Source: Salipiger bermudensis (GTDB taxonomy: Bacteria; Pseudomonadota; Alphaproteobacteria; Rhodobacterales; Rhodobacteraceae). Taken from it: DNA of 64,000 nt. The stretch covers positions 62,001 to 126,000 of the forward strand of contig NZ_JAHVIA010000007.1 in the NCBI RefSeq assembly GCF_019801965.1. Direction: 5' to 3'. Position numbers and translations under genes: made by a program. The notes beneath the pieces were generated by a model, which saw nothing but the letters and a program-made list of their open reading frames with translations, did no database searches and was not told the origin of the DNA. This document shows positions 1-9,441 of this stretch, piece by piece (position 1 is the first letter of the stretch; each line of letters starts with the position of its first letter).

Positions 1-511
1 CCGCCTCCGCCACCTGCGCGCGCAGCCCCTCGCGGTCGGTGAGCCCCGGCTCCGGCGCCCAGAAGTCGCGCACCGCCTGCGGCTCATCGCCGCCAAGGAA
101 GACCCCTTGCGAGAACGCCACCACGCCACCGGGCGCCAGCGCCGCACGCCACGCCCGGAGCCCCTCGGTCACGCCGAGGAAATAGATTGCCCCCGCCGAC
201 CAGATCAGATCATACGGCCCCTCGAGCGCGCCCATGTCGCCGACCCGCAGCGCGGCATTCGGCAACCCCGCCACCCGTGCCTGCCCGGCCTCGATGAAGG
301 CGGCGACCGCGTCGATCCCCTCCACCTGCGCCTCCGGCAAGGCCTCGGCCAGCGTGACCGTGTCGGCCCCGGTGCCGCACCCCGCGTCGCAGACCCGCAG
401 CGCGCCCGTGAGCCCCAGCCGCCCCAGCGCCCAGGTCACATCCTCGGGCAGCCCCGGCCCCTGCCGGTCGAGCCGGCTGTAGAGCGTCAGGAATTCAGGC
501 GGCAGATCCAC
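1..511 (-). CDS. Class I SAM-dependent methyltransferase, C-terminus beyond window
   Basis: Reading the minus strand gives a Rossmann-type methyltransferase: an SAM-binding glycine motif (DAGCGTGAD) near residue 45, an acidic strand (VEGIDA) about 25 residues later, and the typical 'DLIWSAGAIYFL' strand followed by 'WRAALAPGGVVAFS'. About 170 residues are visible and the 3' end lies outside the window. The proposed GTG start at 511 has GGAGAGG upstream and lies inside the end of cimA (17-base overlap), so the two genes are probably translationally coupled. The substrate (small molecule, protein or RNA) cannot be told from this part. Confidence 0.8.
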   Translation of the reverse strand, partial: MDLPPEFLTLYSRLDRQGPGLPEDVTWALGRLGLTGALRVCDAGCGTGADTVTLAEALPEAQVEGIDAVAAFIEAGQARVAGLPNAALRVGDMGALEGPYDLIWSAGAIYFLGVTEGLRAWRAALAPGGVVAFSQGVFLGGDEPQAVRDFWAPEPGLTDREGLRAQVAEA

Positions 512-2132
512 GGCGTCCGTCCTCTCCACAATCGCGAATGAGCTTCCAGCGCACCGCGTCGAGCAGCGCTTCGAAGGAGGCATCGACTATGTTGGCGCTC
601 ACCCCCACAGTCTGCCAGCGCCGGCCCGAACCGTCCTGGCTGTCGATGATGACCCGTGTCACCGCCTCGGTGCCGCCCTGGGTGATGCGCACCTTGAAAT
701 CGACCAGCCGCAGGTCGTCGATCACCGACTGGTACGGCCCGAGGTCCTTGGCCAGCGCCTTGGCGAGCGCGTTGACAGGGCCACGGTCGAAGCCGGCATT
801 GTCGAGGCTGTCGGAAACCGACAGCTTCTTCTCGCCATCGACCTTGACGACCACCACCGCCTCCGAGAGCGAGACCATCTGGTCATACTTGTTCTTGCGC
901 CGCTCGATGGTGACCCGGTAGCGCTTGACCTCGAAGAATTCCGGGCAGCGGCCCAGCTCTTCGCGGGCCAGCATCTCGAAGCTCGCCTGCGCGGTGTCGT
1001 AGGTGTAACCCTCGGCCTCGCGCGCCTTGATGCGCTCGAGGATGCGCGCCAGCGCCGGATCGCCTTTCTCGACCTCGAGACCCGCCTCGGCCAGGCGCCG
1101 GCGCAGGTTCGACTGCCCGGCCTGGTTCGACATCGGGATCACCCGGCGATTGCCGACCTGTCCGGGCTCGATATGTTCGTAGGTCGAGGGGTCCTTGAGG
1201 ATCGCGCTGGCATGCAGCCCCGCCTTGTGGGCAAAGGCCGAGGAGCCCACATAAGGCGCCTGCCGCATCGGCACGCGGTTCAATATTTCGTCGAGCATCC
1301 GGCTGGTCTGGGTCAGCCCCTCGAGCCCCTCGCGGCTGACGCCGATGTCATAGGCGCTGGCATAGGGCTCCTTCAGCAGCAGCGTCGGAATCAGCGAGGT
1401 CAGGTTGGCATTGCCACAGCGCTCGCCGAGGCCGTTGAGCGTGCCCTGGATCTGCCGCGCGCCCGCATCCACCGCCGCAAGCGTGGTGGCGACGGCGGTC
1501 TCGGTGTCGTTATGGGTGTGGATGCCCAGCCGTTCGCCCGGAATGCCGCCCTCGATCACCGCGCGCACGATGCCATGCGCCTCGTGCGGCAGCGTGCCGC
1601 CATTGGTGTCGCACAGCACGATCCAGCGCGCCCCGGCCCCGAGCGCCGCCTGCAGGCACTCCAGCGCATAGGACGGGTTGGCCTTCCAACCATCGAAGAA
1701 ATGCTCCGCGTCGAACAGCGCCTCGCGGCCCTGGCCGACGATATGCGCCACCGAGGCGCGGATGTTCTCGACATTCTCCTCGAGCGTGATCCCCAGCGCC
1801 GCAGTGACGTGATAGTCATGCGTCTTGCCCACCAGACACACCGCCTGCGTCCCGGCATTTAGCACCGCCGCCAGCACGTCGTCATTCTCCGCCGAGCGCC
1901 CGGCCCGCTTGGTCATGCCGAAGGCGGTCATCACGGCCCGCGTCGCCCCGACCTCCTCGAAGAAGGCCGAATCCGTCGGGTTCGCCCCCGGCCAGCCGCC
2001 CTCGATGTAATCCACGCCCAGCTCATCCAGCGCAGCGGCGATGCGCAGCTTCTCAGCCGTGGAAAACTGCACCCCCTGCGTCTGCTGCCCGTCGCGCAGC
2101 GTGGTGTCGTACAGATATAGCTTTTCCGCCAT
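495..2132 (-). CDS. cimA: (R)-citramalate synthase
   Basis: Condenses pyruvate and acetyl-CoA to (R)-citramalate, the first step of the threonine-independent route to 2-oxobutanoate and isoleucine. The 545-residue protein has the HMGL-like TIM barrel with the catalytic 'TTLRDGQQ' at 10-17, the metal-binding HTHND at 205-209 and 'GLGERCGNA' at 234-242, and then a C-terminal LeuA-type regulatory dimer domain from about 400. The length and the 'SNQAGQSNLRRRL' linker fit the CimA branch rather than 2-isopropylmalate synthase (LeuA), although that paralogue is the main alternative. ATG at 2132 is preferred; two in-frame GTG codons lie just upstream. The downstream methyltransferase overlaps its end. 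Confidence 0.92.
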   Translation of the reverse strand: MAEKLYLYDTTLRDGQQTQGVQFSTAEKLRIAAALDELGVDYIEGGWPGANPTDSAFFEEVGATRAVMTAFGMTKRAGRSAENDDVLAAVLNAGTQAVCLVGKTHDYHVTAALGITLEENVENIRASVAHIVGQGREALFDAEHFFDGWKANPSYALECLQAALGAGARWIVLCDTNGGTLPHEAHGIVRAVIEGGIPGERLGIHTHNDTETAVATTLAAVDAGARQIQGTLNGLGERCGNANLTSLIPTLLLKEPYASAYDIGVSREGLEGLTQTSRMLDEILNRVPMRQAPYVGSSAFAHKAGLHASAILKDPSTYEHIEPGQVGNRRVIPMSNQAGQSNLRRRLAEAGLEVEKGDPALARILERIKAREAEGYTYDTAQASFEMLAREELGRCPEFFEVKRYRVTIERRKNKYDQMVSLSEAVVVVKVDGEKKLSVSDSLDNAGFDRGPVNALAKALAKDLGPYQSVIDDLRLVDFKVRITQGGTEAVTRVIIDSQDGSGRRWQTVGVSANIVDASFEALLDAVRWKLIRDCGEDGRRGSAA

Positions 2133-2136
2133 CACC

Positions 2137-2215
2137 ACGCCCCCGCTTCTTCTGGCCGGAAATATCCTCGGGGGGGCTCGGCTTGCCCGAGCGGGGGGCA
2201 GACAGCCCCCCTCCC
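2137..2215. repeat. Partial copy of a dispersed palindromic element (right half)
   Basis: The spacer between cysS and cimA carries AAATATCCTCGGGGGG, then a self-complementary GCTCGG/CCGAGC stretch, then a G-run/C-run hairpin. The same order (AAATACCTCGGGGG, small hairpin, GGGGGC..GCCCCC hairpin) occurs in the copies near 41950 and 63150. It looks like a diverged right half of that element. It may also serve as a processing or termination signal behind cysS-side transcription. Confidence 0.5.
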
Positions 2216-2247
2216 GCGCCGGTCACAGGCGCACACGCACATGGTCA

Positions 2248-3678
2248 TCACAGCCCCTCCAGCTTGGCCGCGTCGAACCCGGCCCCGGGCAGCAGCTCCA
2301 CCCCGGCCTTCGACATGCGCACCTCGACCCCGGCCTCGACCAGCGCGGTCTTGAGCCGGTCGACTTCCGAGAAATCCTTGCTCTCCATCGCCGCCGCCCG
2401 TACCCCCGCGAGCTTGTCCGCGAGGTCCGAGAGATCGACCGAAACCTCGGCCCAGCCCCCGAGCTCGGGCGTCAGAAGGCCGAGCAAACTGGCCCCGGCC
2501 TTCAGCCCCGCGAGATCGCCGCTAGACGCCAACTTGTGCAGCTCGGCAATTGCGCCGGCGGTGTTGAGATCATCCGCCAGCAGCGCCACCACGGTCTCCG
2601 GCACCGCGCCCGCCTCGACGCCTGCCACCATGCCGCGCCACTTGCGAAGCGTGGCCTCGGCGTCGCGCGCCTTCTCCGCCGTCCAGTCCATCGGCTTGCG
2701 GTAGTGCGTCGAGAGCATCACGAAGCGGATCACCTCGCCCGGCACGCCGGCCTGCCCGTCATGACCCTCGAGCAGATCGTGCACGGTGAAGAAATTGCCC
2801 AGTGACTTGGACATCTTCTTGCCCTCGACCTGCAGCATCTCGTTGTGCAGCCAGATCTGCGCCATCTGCTCGGTGCCGTTGGCGCAGCAGCTCTGGGCGA
2901 TCTCGTTCTCGTGGTGCGGGAAGGTCAGGTCATTGCCGCCGCCGTGGATGTCGAAGAGATGCGGCCGGGCGATCGCCTCAGCCGAGAGACGCCCTTCCGC
3001 CAGAGGCTGCTTCCAGAGCAGTTCATCCGACATCGCCGAGCACTCGATATGCCAGCCCGGACGGCCCCGGCCCCAGGGGCTCTCCCAGCCCGGCAGTTTA
3101 GGGTCGGAGGGCTTCCACAGCACGAAATCCATCGGGTTGCGCTTGTAGGGCGCCACCTCGACCCGCGCGCCGGCGATCATGTCGTCGACCGAGCGCCCCG
3201 AGAGAGCGCCGTAGCTCTTGTAGCTCTCCACCGCGAAAAGCACGTGCCCCTCCGCCGCATAGGCGTGGCCCCTCTCGATCAGCCCCTCGATCATCGCGAT
3301 CATTTCGGCGATGAATTCGGTGGCGCGCGGCATATGGGTCGGCTCCATGACGCCCACGGCCGCCATGTCGTCGAGATACCACTGCGTGGTCTCGGCGGTG
3401 ATCTCGCCGATCGAGCGACCGCTCGCCTGCGCGCGGGCGTTGATCTTGTCGTCCACGTCGGTGAAGTTGCGCACGTAAGTGACGTGCTCCGGCCCGTAAA
3501 CCTCGCGCATCAGCCGGAATAGCACGTCAAAGACGATTGCCGGGCGCGCGTTGCCCAGATGCGCGCGGTCATAGACCGTCGGGCCGCAGACGTAGATCCG
3601 CACGTTCTCATCGTCGATGGCTTTGAAGAGTTCCTTCTTCCGGGTCCGGGAATTGGTCAGCCAGATAGGGACGTTCAT
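2248..3678 (-). CDS. cysS: Cysteine--tRNA ligase
   Basis: Charges tRNA-Cys with cysteine in the cytoplasm. The 476-residue length is normal for the monomeric class Ia enzyme. Visible hallmarks are 'YVCGPTVYD' with the zinc cysteine C31, the HIGH-type 'AHLGN' at 39-43, further zinc ligands C213, H255 and E259 (in 'FPHHENE'), and KMSKS at 288-292. The ATG at 3678 has AAGGAG at a good distance. It is a stand-alone gene on the minus strand, with a palindromic spacer before cimA. Confidence 0.97.
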   Translation of the reverse strand: MNVPIWLTNSRTRKKELFKAIDDENVRIYVCGPTVYDRAHLGNARPAIVFDVLFRLMREVYGPEHVTYVRNFTDVDDKINARAQASGRSIGEITAETTQWYLDDMAAVGVMEPTHMPRATEFIAEMIAMIEGLIERGHAYAAEGHVLFAVESYKSYGALSGRSVDDMIAGARVEVAPYKRNPMDFVLWKPSDPKLPGWESPWGRGRPGWHIECSAMSDELLWKQPLAEGRLSAEAIARPHLFDIHGGGNDLTFPHHENEIAQSCCANGTEQMAQIWLHNEMLQVEGKKMSKSLGNFFTVHDLLEGHDGQAGVPGEVIRFVMLSTHYRKPMDWTAEKARDAEATLRKWRGMVAGVEAGAVPETVVALLADDLNTAGAIAELHKLASSGDLAGLKAGASLLGLLTPELGGWAEVSVDLSDLADKLAGVRAAAMESKDFSEVDRLKTALVEAGVEVRMSKAGVELLPGAGFDAAKLEGL

Positions 3679-3827
3679 GGCGCGCTCCTTCGCACGAAGA
3701 TCGCGGCGGGAGTAGCAACTTCATTTCAGGATTGGAATAGAAGACCGGCCCGCCGAAGAATTCAGCAGGTAATGCAGCAGATCCGAATGAGGGTTGCTTG
3801 CGTGGTCATGCCCCGCTCATACGCCGA

Positions 3828-4355
3828 TCAGCGCCGCGCGTCCAGCATTTCCACCAGCCGCGCCACGCTGCGCAGGTTGCGCGCGGTGAGTTGCGTGCCG
3901 AGGATGCGTTCCAGCGCCGCCCCGAGCTTCGAGCGCCCGAAGCCGCCGGGCGTATGGAGCCACGCCACGCCCTCCCCGATCTCGAGCCCGTCCCCTTCGG
4001 CTTTGCGCTGCTCGTAAAGCGCGAGGTCGGGATCCGGCGAAGCGTAGAGAAAGCAGAGATGCACTTGCCGCGGATCGTCGGGGACGAACGGGCAGCCGGC
4101 ATGGGCGGCCCGCAGTGTCTCGCCGTCGAGCACCAGCACCGGAACCTCGAGCCCGTGCGTCTCGCGCAGCGCCTGCTCCAGCCGCTCCGAAAGCGCCTCA
4201 GGCGTGCCCTCGGCGTCGAAGACGAGGTTGCCCGAGGCCACGTAGCTCTGCACGTCGTGCCAGCCGAGACGCGCGCAGAGCGCTTTCAGCTCTGCCATCG
4301 GAAGGGCGTTTGCCCCGCCCACGTTGATCCCGCGCAACAGCGCCACCTTGGCCAT
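3828..4355 (-). CDS. DUF1697 family protein
   Basis: A 175-residue protein that begins with the family signature 'ALLRGINVGG' followed by 'MAELKALCARLG' and 'VQSYVASGNLVF', the hallmark blocks of DUF1697. No enzymatic activity is established for the family. The ATG at 4355 is chosen over an upstream in-frame ATG because a consensus AGGAGGT sits 8-13 bases before it and the family begins at this point. No obvious functional link to the neighbouring cysS or VOC gene. Confidence 0.85.
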   Translation of the reverse strand: MAKVALLRGINVGGANALPMAELKALCARLGWHDVQSYVASGNLVFDAEGTPEALSERLEQALRETHGLEVPVLVLDGETLRAAHAGCPFVPDDPRQVHLCFLYASPDPDLALYEQRKAEGDGLEIGEGVAWLHTPGGFGRSKLGAALERILGTQLTARNLRSVARLVEMLDARR

Positions 4356-4425
4356 CACCGGTACCTCCTGCCCGATCCTTGCGGCAGGCACGGGGCCGGA
4401 TCAAGCCCGGGATCCGGGCCGGGGC

Positions 4426-4806
4426 TCAGCCGTAGCTCACCAGCTCGTATTCCACGCCATCGGGGCCGTCGAAATAGAAGCGCCGGCCCGGCTCGTAATC
4501 GGCGTGGCTGTGGGGCGTGAAGCCCGCAGCCCGGACGCGGGCCTCGAGGGCATCGAGATCCTCGACCACCAGCCCGATATGGTTGAGCCCGCCCTGCCGA
4601 ACATAGCGCTCGGGGTCGCTGAGGGTCTTGTCGGCGGGGCGGTAGAGCGCGAGGTAATCGCTCTCGCCGCCCACATGTACCGACCAGCCATCGCCAATCG
4701 CGGGGCCCTGCCAGCGGATACGCCAGCCGAAGAGATCGCAGAGCAGGCGCGCGGTGGCGTCGGGATCGGGGACGGCGATGTTCACGTGTTCCAGTCGGGC
4801 GATCAT
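4426..4806 (-). CDS. VOC (glyoxalase/bleomycin-resistance fold) family protein
   Basis: A 126-residue single-domain protein with the two beta-alpha-beta-beta-beta halves of the vicinal oxygen chelate fold: 'RLEHVNIAVPDPDATARLL' at the N-terminus and 'GGLNHIGLVVEDLDALEARV' in the middle, with a closing 'FYFDGPDGVEYELV'. The metal-ligand positions H (in LEHVN), H (in LNHIG) and E (in VEYEL) are present, so a divalent metal site is plausible. The ATG at 4806 is preferred since AAGGAA precedes it; an ATG at 4827 is possible. Substrate unknown. Confidence 0.85.
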   Translation of the reverse strand: MIARLEHVNIAVPDPDATARLLCDLFGWRIRWQGPAIGDGWSVHVGGESDYLALYRPADKTLSDPERYVRQGGLNHIGLVVEDLDALEARVRAAGFTPHSHADYEPGRRFYFDGPDGVEYELVSYG

Positions 4807-4935
4807 GATGCGGTTCCTTGCGGCCATTGGATCAGAGGACTCTCAGGATCGGACCTCGAGTTCGGTTGAGGTCAAACGGAAAGTTTTTCACTCCGCGAGA
4901 GGCTTAGCCAACACCGCATGTCTCCCGCGCCGGAC

Positions 4936-5838
4936 CTACGCCCGCGCGCCGCGCCGTCCTCGCCCCACCGGCCAGACCTCGAGCAGCCCCGCCGCAACCA
5001 CCATGCCGCCGCCGATGATCTCCAGCGTCGCCAGATGCTCGCCGGCCAGAAGCGCCGCCGAGACCGCGCCGACGATGACCTCGGTCTGCATCAGGATGCC
5101 GACGCGGGCCGGATCGAGCCGCATGGTGGCCCACATCAGCGCCGCCAGCGACACGCCCCACCACAGCACGCCGGTGGCCAGAGCCAGCCCGAGCAGCCCA
5201 GCCCCGCTCTCGCCCAGCGACAGGCTCGGGAGCGGCTCGAAGAACGGCGCCAGCGCCAGCCCCGCCAGCGTCGCGCCGATGGCGAAGACGAAGGTGGCCG
5301 GGATCACGCCGAGATCGGATTTCACCCGGATGCCGGTGGTGCCCACGGCCCAGAGGATGCCCGCGATCAGCGACATCCACTCGCCCACCCCGCGCGGCAT
5401 CGGCAGCGTGCCGCCGGCGCTCAGCATCACCAGAAGCCCGGCGATTCCGATGAAGATCGCCACGATGCGCAGCGCCGGGGTGTGCCAGCCCATGACGTAG
5501 CGCGCGATCAGCACGCTCCAGACCGGGGTCAGGAAATACAGCAGGATGATGATCGCCACCCGGCCATAGACCAGCCCGATGGAATAGAGCGTAAAGGCCG
5601 CACCGCCCGCCGCCACCGAGAGCAGGCCGATCTTGTCGGCCGACACCAGCGCCCGCCAGCGCAGCGCCACGAAGGGTGCCAGCACCACGGCCGCCGTCAC
5701 CGTGGCCAGCACCGTGCCCCAGGCGCCGGGCAGGCCGAGATCGACCATCGCCCGCACCGGCATCCAGTAGAAGCCCCAGAGCAGCCCGAAGCTGGCCACC
5801 AGCAGCGTGGCGAGTGCGTTGATGCGATCCTGTGTCAT
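4936..5838 (-). CDS. EamA/DMT superfamily inner-membrane transporter
   Basis: A 300-residue, very hydrophobic protein with about ten predicted membrane segments arranged as two repeats of five, the drug/metabolite transporter (EamA) pattern. Examples are the first helix (residues 8-28, 'LATLLVASFGLLWGFYWMPV') and the helix rich in 'IIILLYFLTPVWSVLIA', which matches the conserved end of the first EamA domain. It probably exports a small metabolite, but the substrate cannot be inferred. The C-terminus is short and basic (GRGRRGARA), as expected for the cytoplasmic side. Confidence 0.85.
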   Translation of the reverse strand: MTQDRINALATLLVASFGLLWGFYWMPVRAMVDLGLPGAWGTVLATVTAAVVLAPFVALRWRALVSADKIGLLSVAAGGAAFTLYSIGLVYGRVAIIILLYFLTPVWSVLIARYVMGWHTPALRIVAIFIGIAGLLVMLSAGGTLPMPRGVGEWMSLIAGILWAVGTTGIRVKSDLGVIPATFVFAIGATLAGLALAPFFEPLPSLSLGESGAGLLGLALATGVLWWGVSLAALMWATMRLDPARVGILMQTEVIVGAVSAALLAGEHLATLEIIGGGMVVAAGLLEVWPVGRGRRGARA

Positions 5839-5870
5839 GCCCTGCCCTTAGCAGCCCGCGCGGGGCGCAG

Positions 5871-5909
5871 AAAGAGACGCGGCGGAACCGGTCTCCCGAT
5901 CCCGCCGCG
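5871..5909 (-). terminator. Rho-independent terminator of the fabF-mltG unit
   Basis: Read on the minus strand, a 14-pair stem (CGCGGCGG.. with ..CCGCCGCG, two wobble pairs, GAGA loop) is followed by TCTCTTT. It lies 43 bases after the mltG stop and before the DMT gene. Confidence 0.8.
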
Positions 5910-5951
5910 CCGTTGCGTCGGTGATGCTTTGGCGGGCAATCCGCCGCGCGC

Positions 5952-7112
5952 CTACTGGTTGGCGCGCTCCGCCTCGAGCCGGCGATAGGCCGCCACGTTG
6001 TTGTTGTGCTCGTCCAAATTCGTCGCGAAGTTGTGCCCGTCCGCGGGGTCGAGCGTCTTGGCGACGAAGTAGATGTACTCGCTCTCCGCCGGGTTCAGCG
6101 CCGCCTCGATGCTGGCGCGGCCCGGGTTGGCGATCGGCGTCGGCGGCAGGCCCTGGATCACGTAGGTGTTGTAGGGCGTCTCGGCGCGCAGCTCGGACTG
6201 GCGGATGCCGCGCCCCAGCACGCCCTGGCCGTTGGTGATGCCGTAGATCACCGTCGGGTCGGTCTGCAGCCGCATCCCCCGCTCGAGGCGGTTGACGAAG
6301 ACGCTGGCCACCAGCGGACGCTCCTCGGCACCGCCGGTTTCCTTCTCGACGATCGAGGCCATGGTCAGCGCCTGCATCGGATCGTCGTAGGGCAGATCGT
6401 CGGCGCGGTTCTGCCAGGCGCTGGCGAGGATCACCTGCTGCGCCTCTTCCATGCGCTGCAGCAGCGCCTCGCGGCTGTCACCCTTGGAGATCTCGTAGCT
6501 GTCGGGCGCAAGCGTGCCCTCGCCCGGAATCTCGGCGACCTCGCCTTCGAGGATATCGACCTGGTTCAGCTCTTGCACCACCTGCCAGCTGGTCACACCC
6601 TCTGCCAGCGCCACTCGGAAGCGGGTGCCGACATCGTCACGGAAGCCGGCATAGTCCGCCGGGGCCTCCTCGGCCGGGTCGAAGGCCAGGACCTCCTCGT
6701 AACGGCCGGCGGTCGGGTCGAGCTCGCGCACCTGCACCTCGGCGCTGGTGACGCCGATGCGGTAGACCACCTCGGTGCCGCAGGTCGAGGCCCCGCCACG
6801 GGTGACGATATCGACGATCTCCGACATCGAGGCGTTTTCGGGCAACAGGAAGGAGCCTGCCTTCAGCTGGCTGGTCTTGTCGGTGTACTGCGCCCCGAGC
6901 CGGAAGATCGTGCCGGACGAAATCGCGCCCTGCTCTTCGAGATCCCCCGAAACACGGGTGAAATTGCTGCCGCTGCGCACCTGCAGGCAGATCGGCGCCC
7001 CGAGCGGCCCCTCGGAGGCGTACTCGTTCTGCGCCCAGAGCAGCACGCCGCCCATCAGGAAGACGAGCACGACCAGGAAGGTCAGCGCGTTCGAGGCGAT
7101 GTTCCGCCACAT
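5952..7112 (-). CDS. mltG: Endolytic murein transglycosylase MltG (YceG-like)
   Basis: Cleaves nascent glycan strands of peptidoglycan and is thought to set glycan length. The 386-residue protein has one N-terminal membrane anchor (residues 9-27), a LysM-like region, and the YceG domain with 'PDSYEI', the catalytic-glutamate motif 'ASIVEKETG' (E256) and 'LQTDPTVIYG'. C-terminal 'NTYVIQGLPPTPIANPG' is also diagnostic. It starts one base after the fabF stop (TGACATG), so fabF and mltG form one transcript, as in many alphaproteobacteria. A strong terminator follows. Confidence 0.95.
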   Translation of the reverse strand: MWRNIASNALTFLVVLVFLMGGVLLWAQNEYASEGPLGAPICLQVRSGSNFTRVSGDLEEQGAISSGTIFRLGAQYTDKTSQLKAGSFLLPENASMSEIVDIVTRGGASTCGTEVVYRIGVTSAEVQVRELDPTAGRYEEVLAFDPAEEAPADYAGFRDDVGTRFRVALAEGVTSWQVVQELNQVDILEGEVAEIPGEGTLAPDSYEISKGDSREALLQRMEEAQQVILASAWQNRADDLPYDDPMQALTMASIVEKETGGAEERPLVASVFVNRLERGMRLQTDPTVIYGITNGQGVLGRGIRQSELRAETPYNTYVIQGLPPTPIANPGRASIEAALNPAESEYIYFVAKTLDPADGHNFATNLDEHNNNVAAYRRLEAERANQ

Positions 7113-7113
7113 G

Positions 7114-8370
7114 TCAGTCGACCTTTCCGAAGATCACGCTCGCGTTGGTGCCACCGAAGCCGAAGGAGTTGGAGAGCGCGTAGCTCACCTTGCGCTCGCG
7201 CTTGGCGTTGGGCGCGAGGTCGATCGGGGTCTCGACGGCGGGGTTGTCGAGGTTGATCGTCGGCGGCGCGACCTGGTCGCGGATCGCGAGGATCGAGAAG
7301 ATCGCCTCGATGGCGCCGGCGGCGCCCAGAAGGTGGCCGGTGGCCGACTTGGTCGACGACATGGTCACATTGGCGGCGTGCTCCCCGAGCAGCTTCTCGA
7401 CCGCGCCAAGCTCGATCGTGTCGGCCATGGTCGAGGTGCCGTGGGCGTTGATGTAGTCGATCTGGCTGGCCTCGAGTCCGGCCGATTTCAGCGCCGCCCC
7501 CATCGAGCGCAGCGCGCCGTCGCCATCCTCGGAGGGCGCGGTGATGTGATAGGCGTCGCCCGAAAGGCCGTAGCCCAGAACCTCGGCATAGATCTTGGCG
7601 CCGCGCGCCTTGGCATGCTCGTATTCCTCGAGAACGACGATGCCCGCGCCCTCGCCCATGACGAAACCGTCACGGTCGGCGTCATAGGGACGGCTGGCCT
7701 TCTGCGGCTCGTCGGCGCGCTTGGTCGAGAGCGCCTTGCAGGCGTTGAAGCCCGCGATGCCGATCTTGCAGATCGCCGCCTCGGCGCCGCCGGCGACCAT
7801 CACGTCTGCATCGCCGTACTTGATCAGGCGCATGGCGTCGCCGATGGCGTGGGCGCCGGTCGAGCAGGCGGTGACCACCGAGTGGTTCGGGCCCTTGAAG
7901 CCGTACTTGATCGAGACCTGACCCGAGATCAGGTTGATCAGCGCGCCCGGAACGAAGAACGGCGACACGCGGCGCGGGCCCTTCGCCTCCATCATCACGG
8001 CGGTGTTGGCGATCGAGTTCAGGCCACCGATGCCGGAGCCGATCAGAACGCCGGTGCGCTCCAGATCTTCCTTCTCGGTCGGGGTCCAGCCGGCATCTTC
8101 CACCGCCTGCTGCGCGGCCGCGAGGCCGAAGAGGATGAAGGTGTCGACCTTGCGCTGTTCCTTCGGCTCCATGTAGGCGTTGGCGTTGAACTCGCCCTCA
8201 CCCTCGCCCAGCGGCACTTCGCAGGCATAGGTGGTTGCCAGCCCCTCGGGATCGAACCCGGTGATCGGCCCGGCGCCCGACTGACCGTCGAGAATCCGTT
8301 CCCAGCTCTTTTCGACACCATCGGCCAGCGGCGTCACAAGCCCCAGCCCGGTAACCACAACGCGACGCAT
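7114..8370 (-). CDS. fabF: 3-oxoacyl-[acyl-carrier-protein] synthase II
   Basis: Elongating condensing enzyme of type II fatty acid synthesis, acting on acyl-ACP and malonyl-ACP. The 418-residue protein has the thiolase fold with the Cys-His-His triad: C169 in 'VVTACSTGAHAIG', H310 in 'NAHGTSTMADT' and H346 in 'KSATGHLLGAAG'. The ATG at 8370 follows AAGGGG. It is coupled to mltG. acpP, the usual upstream neighbour in this group, is not here; a glycosyltransferase-like gene lies 81 bases upstream instead. Confidence 0.97.
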   Translation of the reverse strand: MRRVVVTGLGLVTPLADGVEKSWERILDGQSGAGPITGFDPEGLATTYACEVPLGEGEGEFNANAYMEPKEQRKVDTFILFGLAAAQQAVEDAGWTPTEKEDLERTGVLIGSGIGGLNSIANTAVMMEAKGPRRVSPFFVPGALINLISGQVSIKYGFKGPNHSVVTACSTGAHAIGDAMRLIKYGDADVMVAGGAEAAICKIGIAGFNACKALSTKRADEPQKASRPYDADRDGFVMGEGAGIVVLEEYEHAKARGAKIYAEVLGYGLSGDAYHITAPSEDGDGALRSMGAALKSAGLEASQIDYINAHGTSTMADTIELGAVEKLLGEHAANVTMSSTKSATGHLLGAAGAIEAIFSILAIRDQVAPPTINLDNPAVETPIDLAPNAKRERKVSYALSNSFGFGGTNASVIFGKVD

Positions 8371-8451
8371 TGCTTGCCCCTTCCTCAGAATTCTTTCGTG
8401 GCCACGCTCTTACCCCGCCCGTTGGGGCGTCGGCAAGGGCATCGGGCCGGT

Positions 8452-9252
8452 TCAGGCCCAGTCCGGGCCGAGATCCGCCTTCGCCCGGTCGATCCAGTGC
8501 TCGCGCAGCCAGTCGCAGGGCTTGGAGTGGCGGATGATGCTGCCGTTCCAGCCCTCTAGAGCGTCGGTCATCTTGGGGCGGCCGTGGAAACAGACCACGC
8601 GGGCGTCCTCGGGCAGCCGCGGCGGGTGCATCCAGTTGCCCGGGAACGGATTGCAATCATACTTGAAGGACACCACCCAAGGCTCTGGAATATATTTGAA
8701 ACAGTCGCGCTCCATCGCCTTGTGGCTGGTGTAGCGCTGCTCGGACCCGCGCGCCGCCTCGACCTCGCGATAGGCGTTCTTGGCGATGTCTTCGTAGAGG
8801 AAGCCGTGCAAGGCGGGGTCGAAGCGGAACACCGAGCCATGCCCGGTGGGACGGCCCTTGCGCTTTTCGGTCCAGTCGTGGCGCATCGCGACCATACCCG
8901 GCGCCATGTCGTGGATCTCGTCGAGGCTGCCGGTGATGACGACGTCGAGATCGAAGCCGAGGAACGGCCCCTCGAGATCGGGCACCAGCCCGGGGCGGAA
9001 CAGCGAGACCTTGCGCATCGCGCCCTGCCGGTTCGCCACCGCCAGCGCCGAGGCCATGCGATCGGCGAAGGGCTCGACGGGCAGCGGCAGCACCTCGATA
9101 TCCGGGTGCAGCCCCTCCGCGTGCTCGGTCATGCAGAAGAAGCGGATCGGACGCGACATGTTGCGGCGCACGCCGGAATACAGCCGGTTGACGTATTCCG
9201 GGCCAAAGAGCGTGCCCCACTTGATGCAGATGATGTTGGCTCGATCGGTCAC
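8452..9252 (-). CDS. Glycosyltransferase-like protein of unknown target
   Basis: A 266-residue cytoplasmic protein. A central 'FLGFDLDVVITGSLDEI' (DLD at 101-103) resembles the metal-binding DXD strand of GT-A fold glycosyltransferases of the GT8/capsule type, and 'NIICIKWGTLFGPEYVNRLYSG' matches the first strand that binds the nucleotide sugar. The C-terminal 'VVCFHGRPKM' also looks like GT8 ends. The start is a GTG at 9252, supported by AGGAGGGG just upstream. It reads in the same direction as fabF. Donor and acceptor are unknown, and the family call rests on motif resemblance only. Confidence 0.6.
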   Translation of the reverse strand: MTDRANIICIKWGTLFGPEYVNRLYSGVRRNMSRPIRFFCMTEHAEGLHPDIEVLPLPVEPFADRMASALAVANRQGAMRKVSLFRPGLVPDLEGPFLGFDLDVVITGSLDEIHDMAPGMVAMRHDWTEKRKGRPTGHGSVFRFDPALHGFLYEDIAKNAYREVEAARGSEQRYTSHKAMERDCFKYIPEPWVVSFKYDCNPFPGNWMHPPRLPEDARVVCFHGRPKMTDALEGWNGSIIRHSKPCDWLREHWIDRAKADLGPDWA

Positions 9253-9441
9253 GGACCCCTCCTGTGCGGGTTTGCCCGCGCTTTAGCCGAATTGCCGCGT
9301 CGGTGCCATCCCGTTGAGCGCAGGCCCGCGCATCGGGCGCCGAAGCGACACCGGCGTTTTGCCGAACCCGCCTGCTCTGGCAGACTGTTTCCCGACGCGC
9401 GATCAGGTTTCACACGACAGCTGGCATGGGAGGCCACACGT

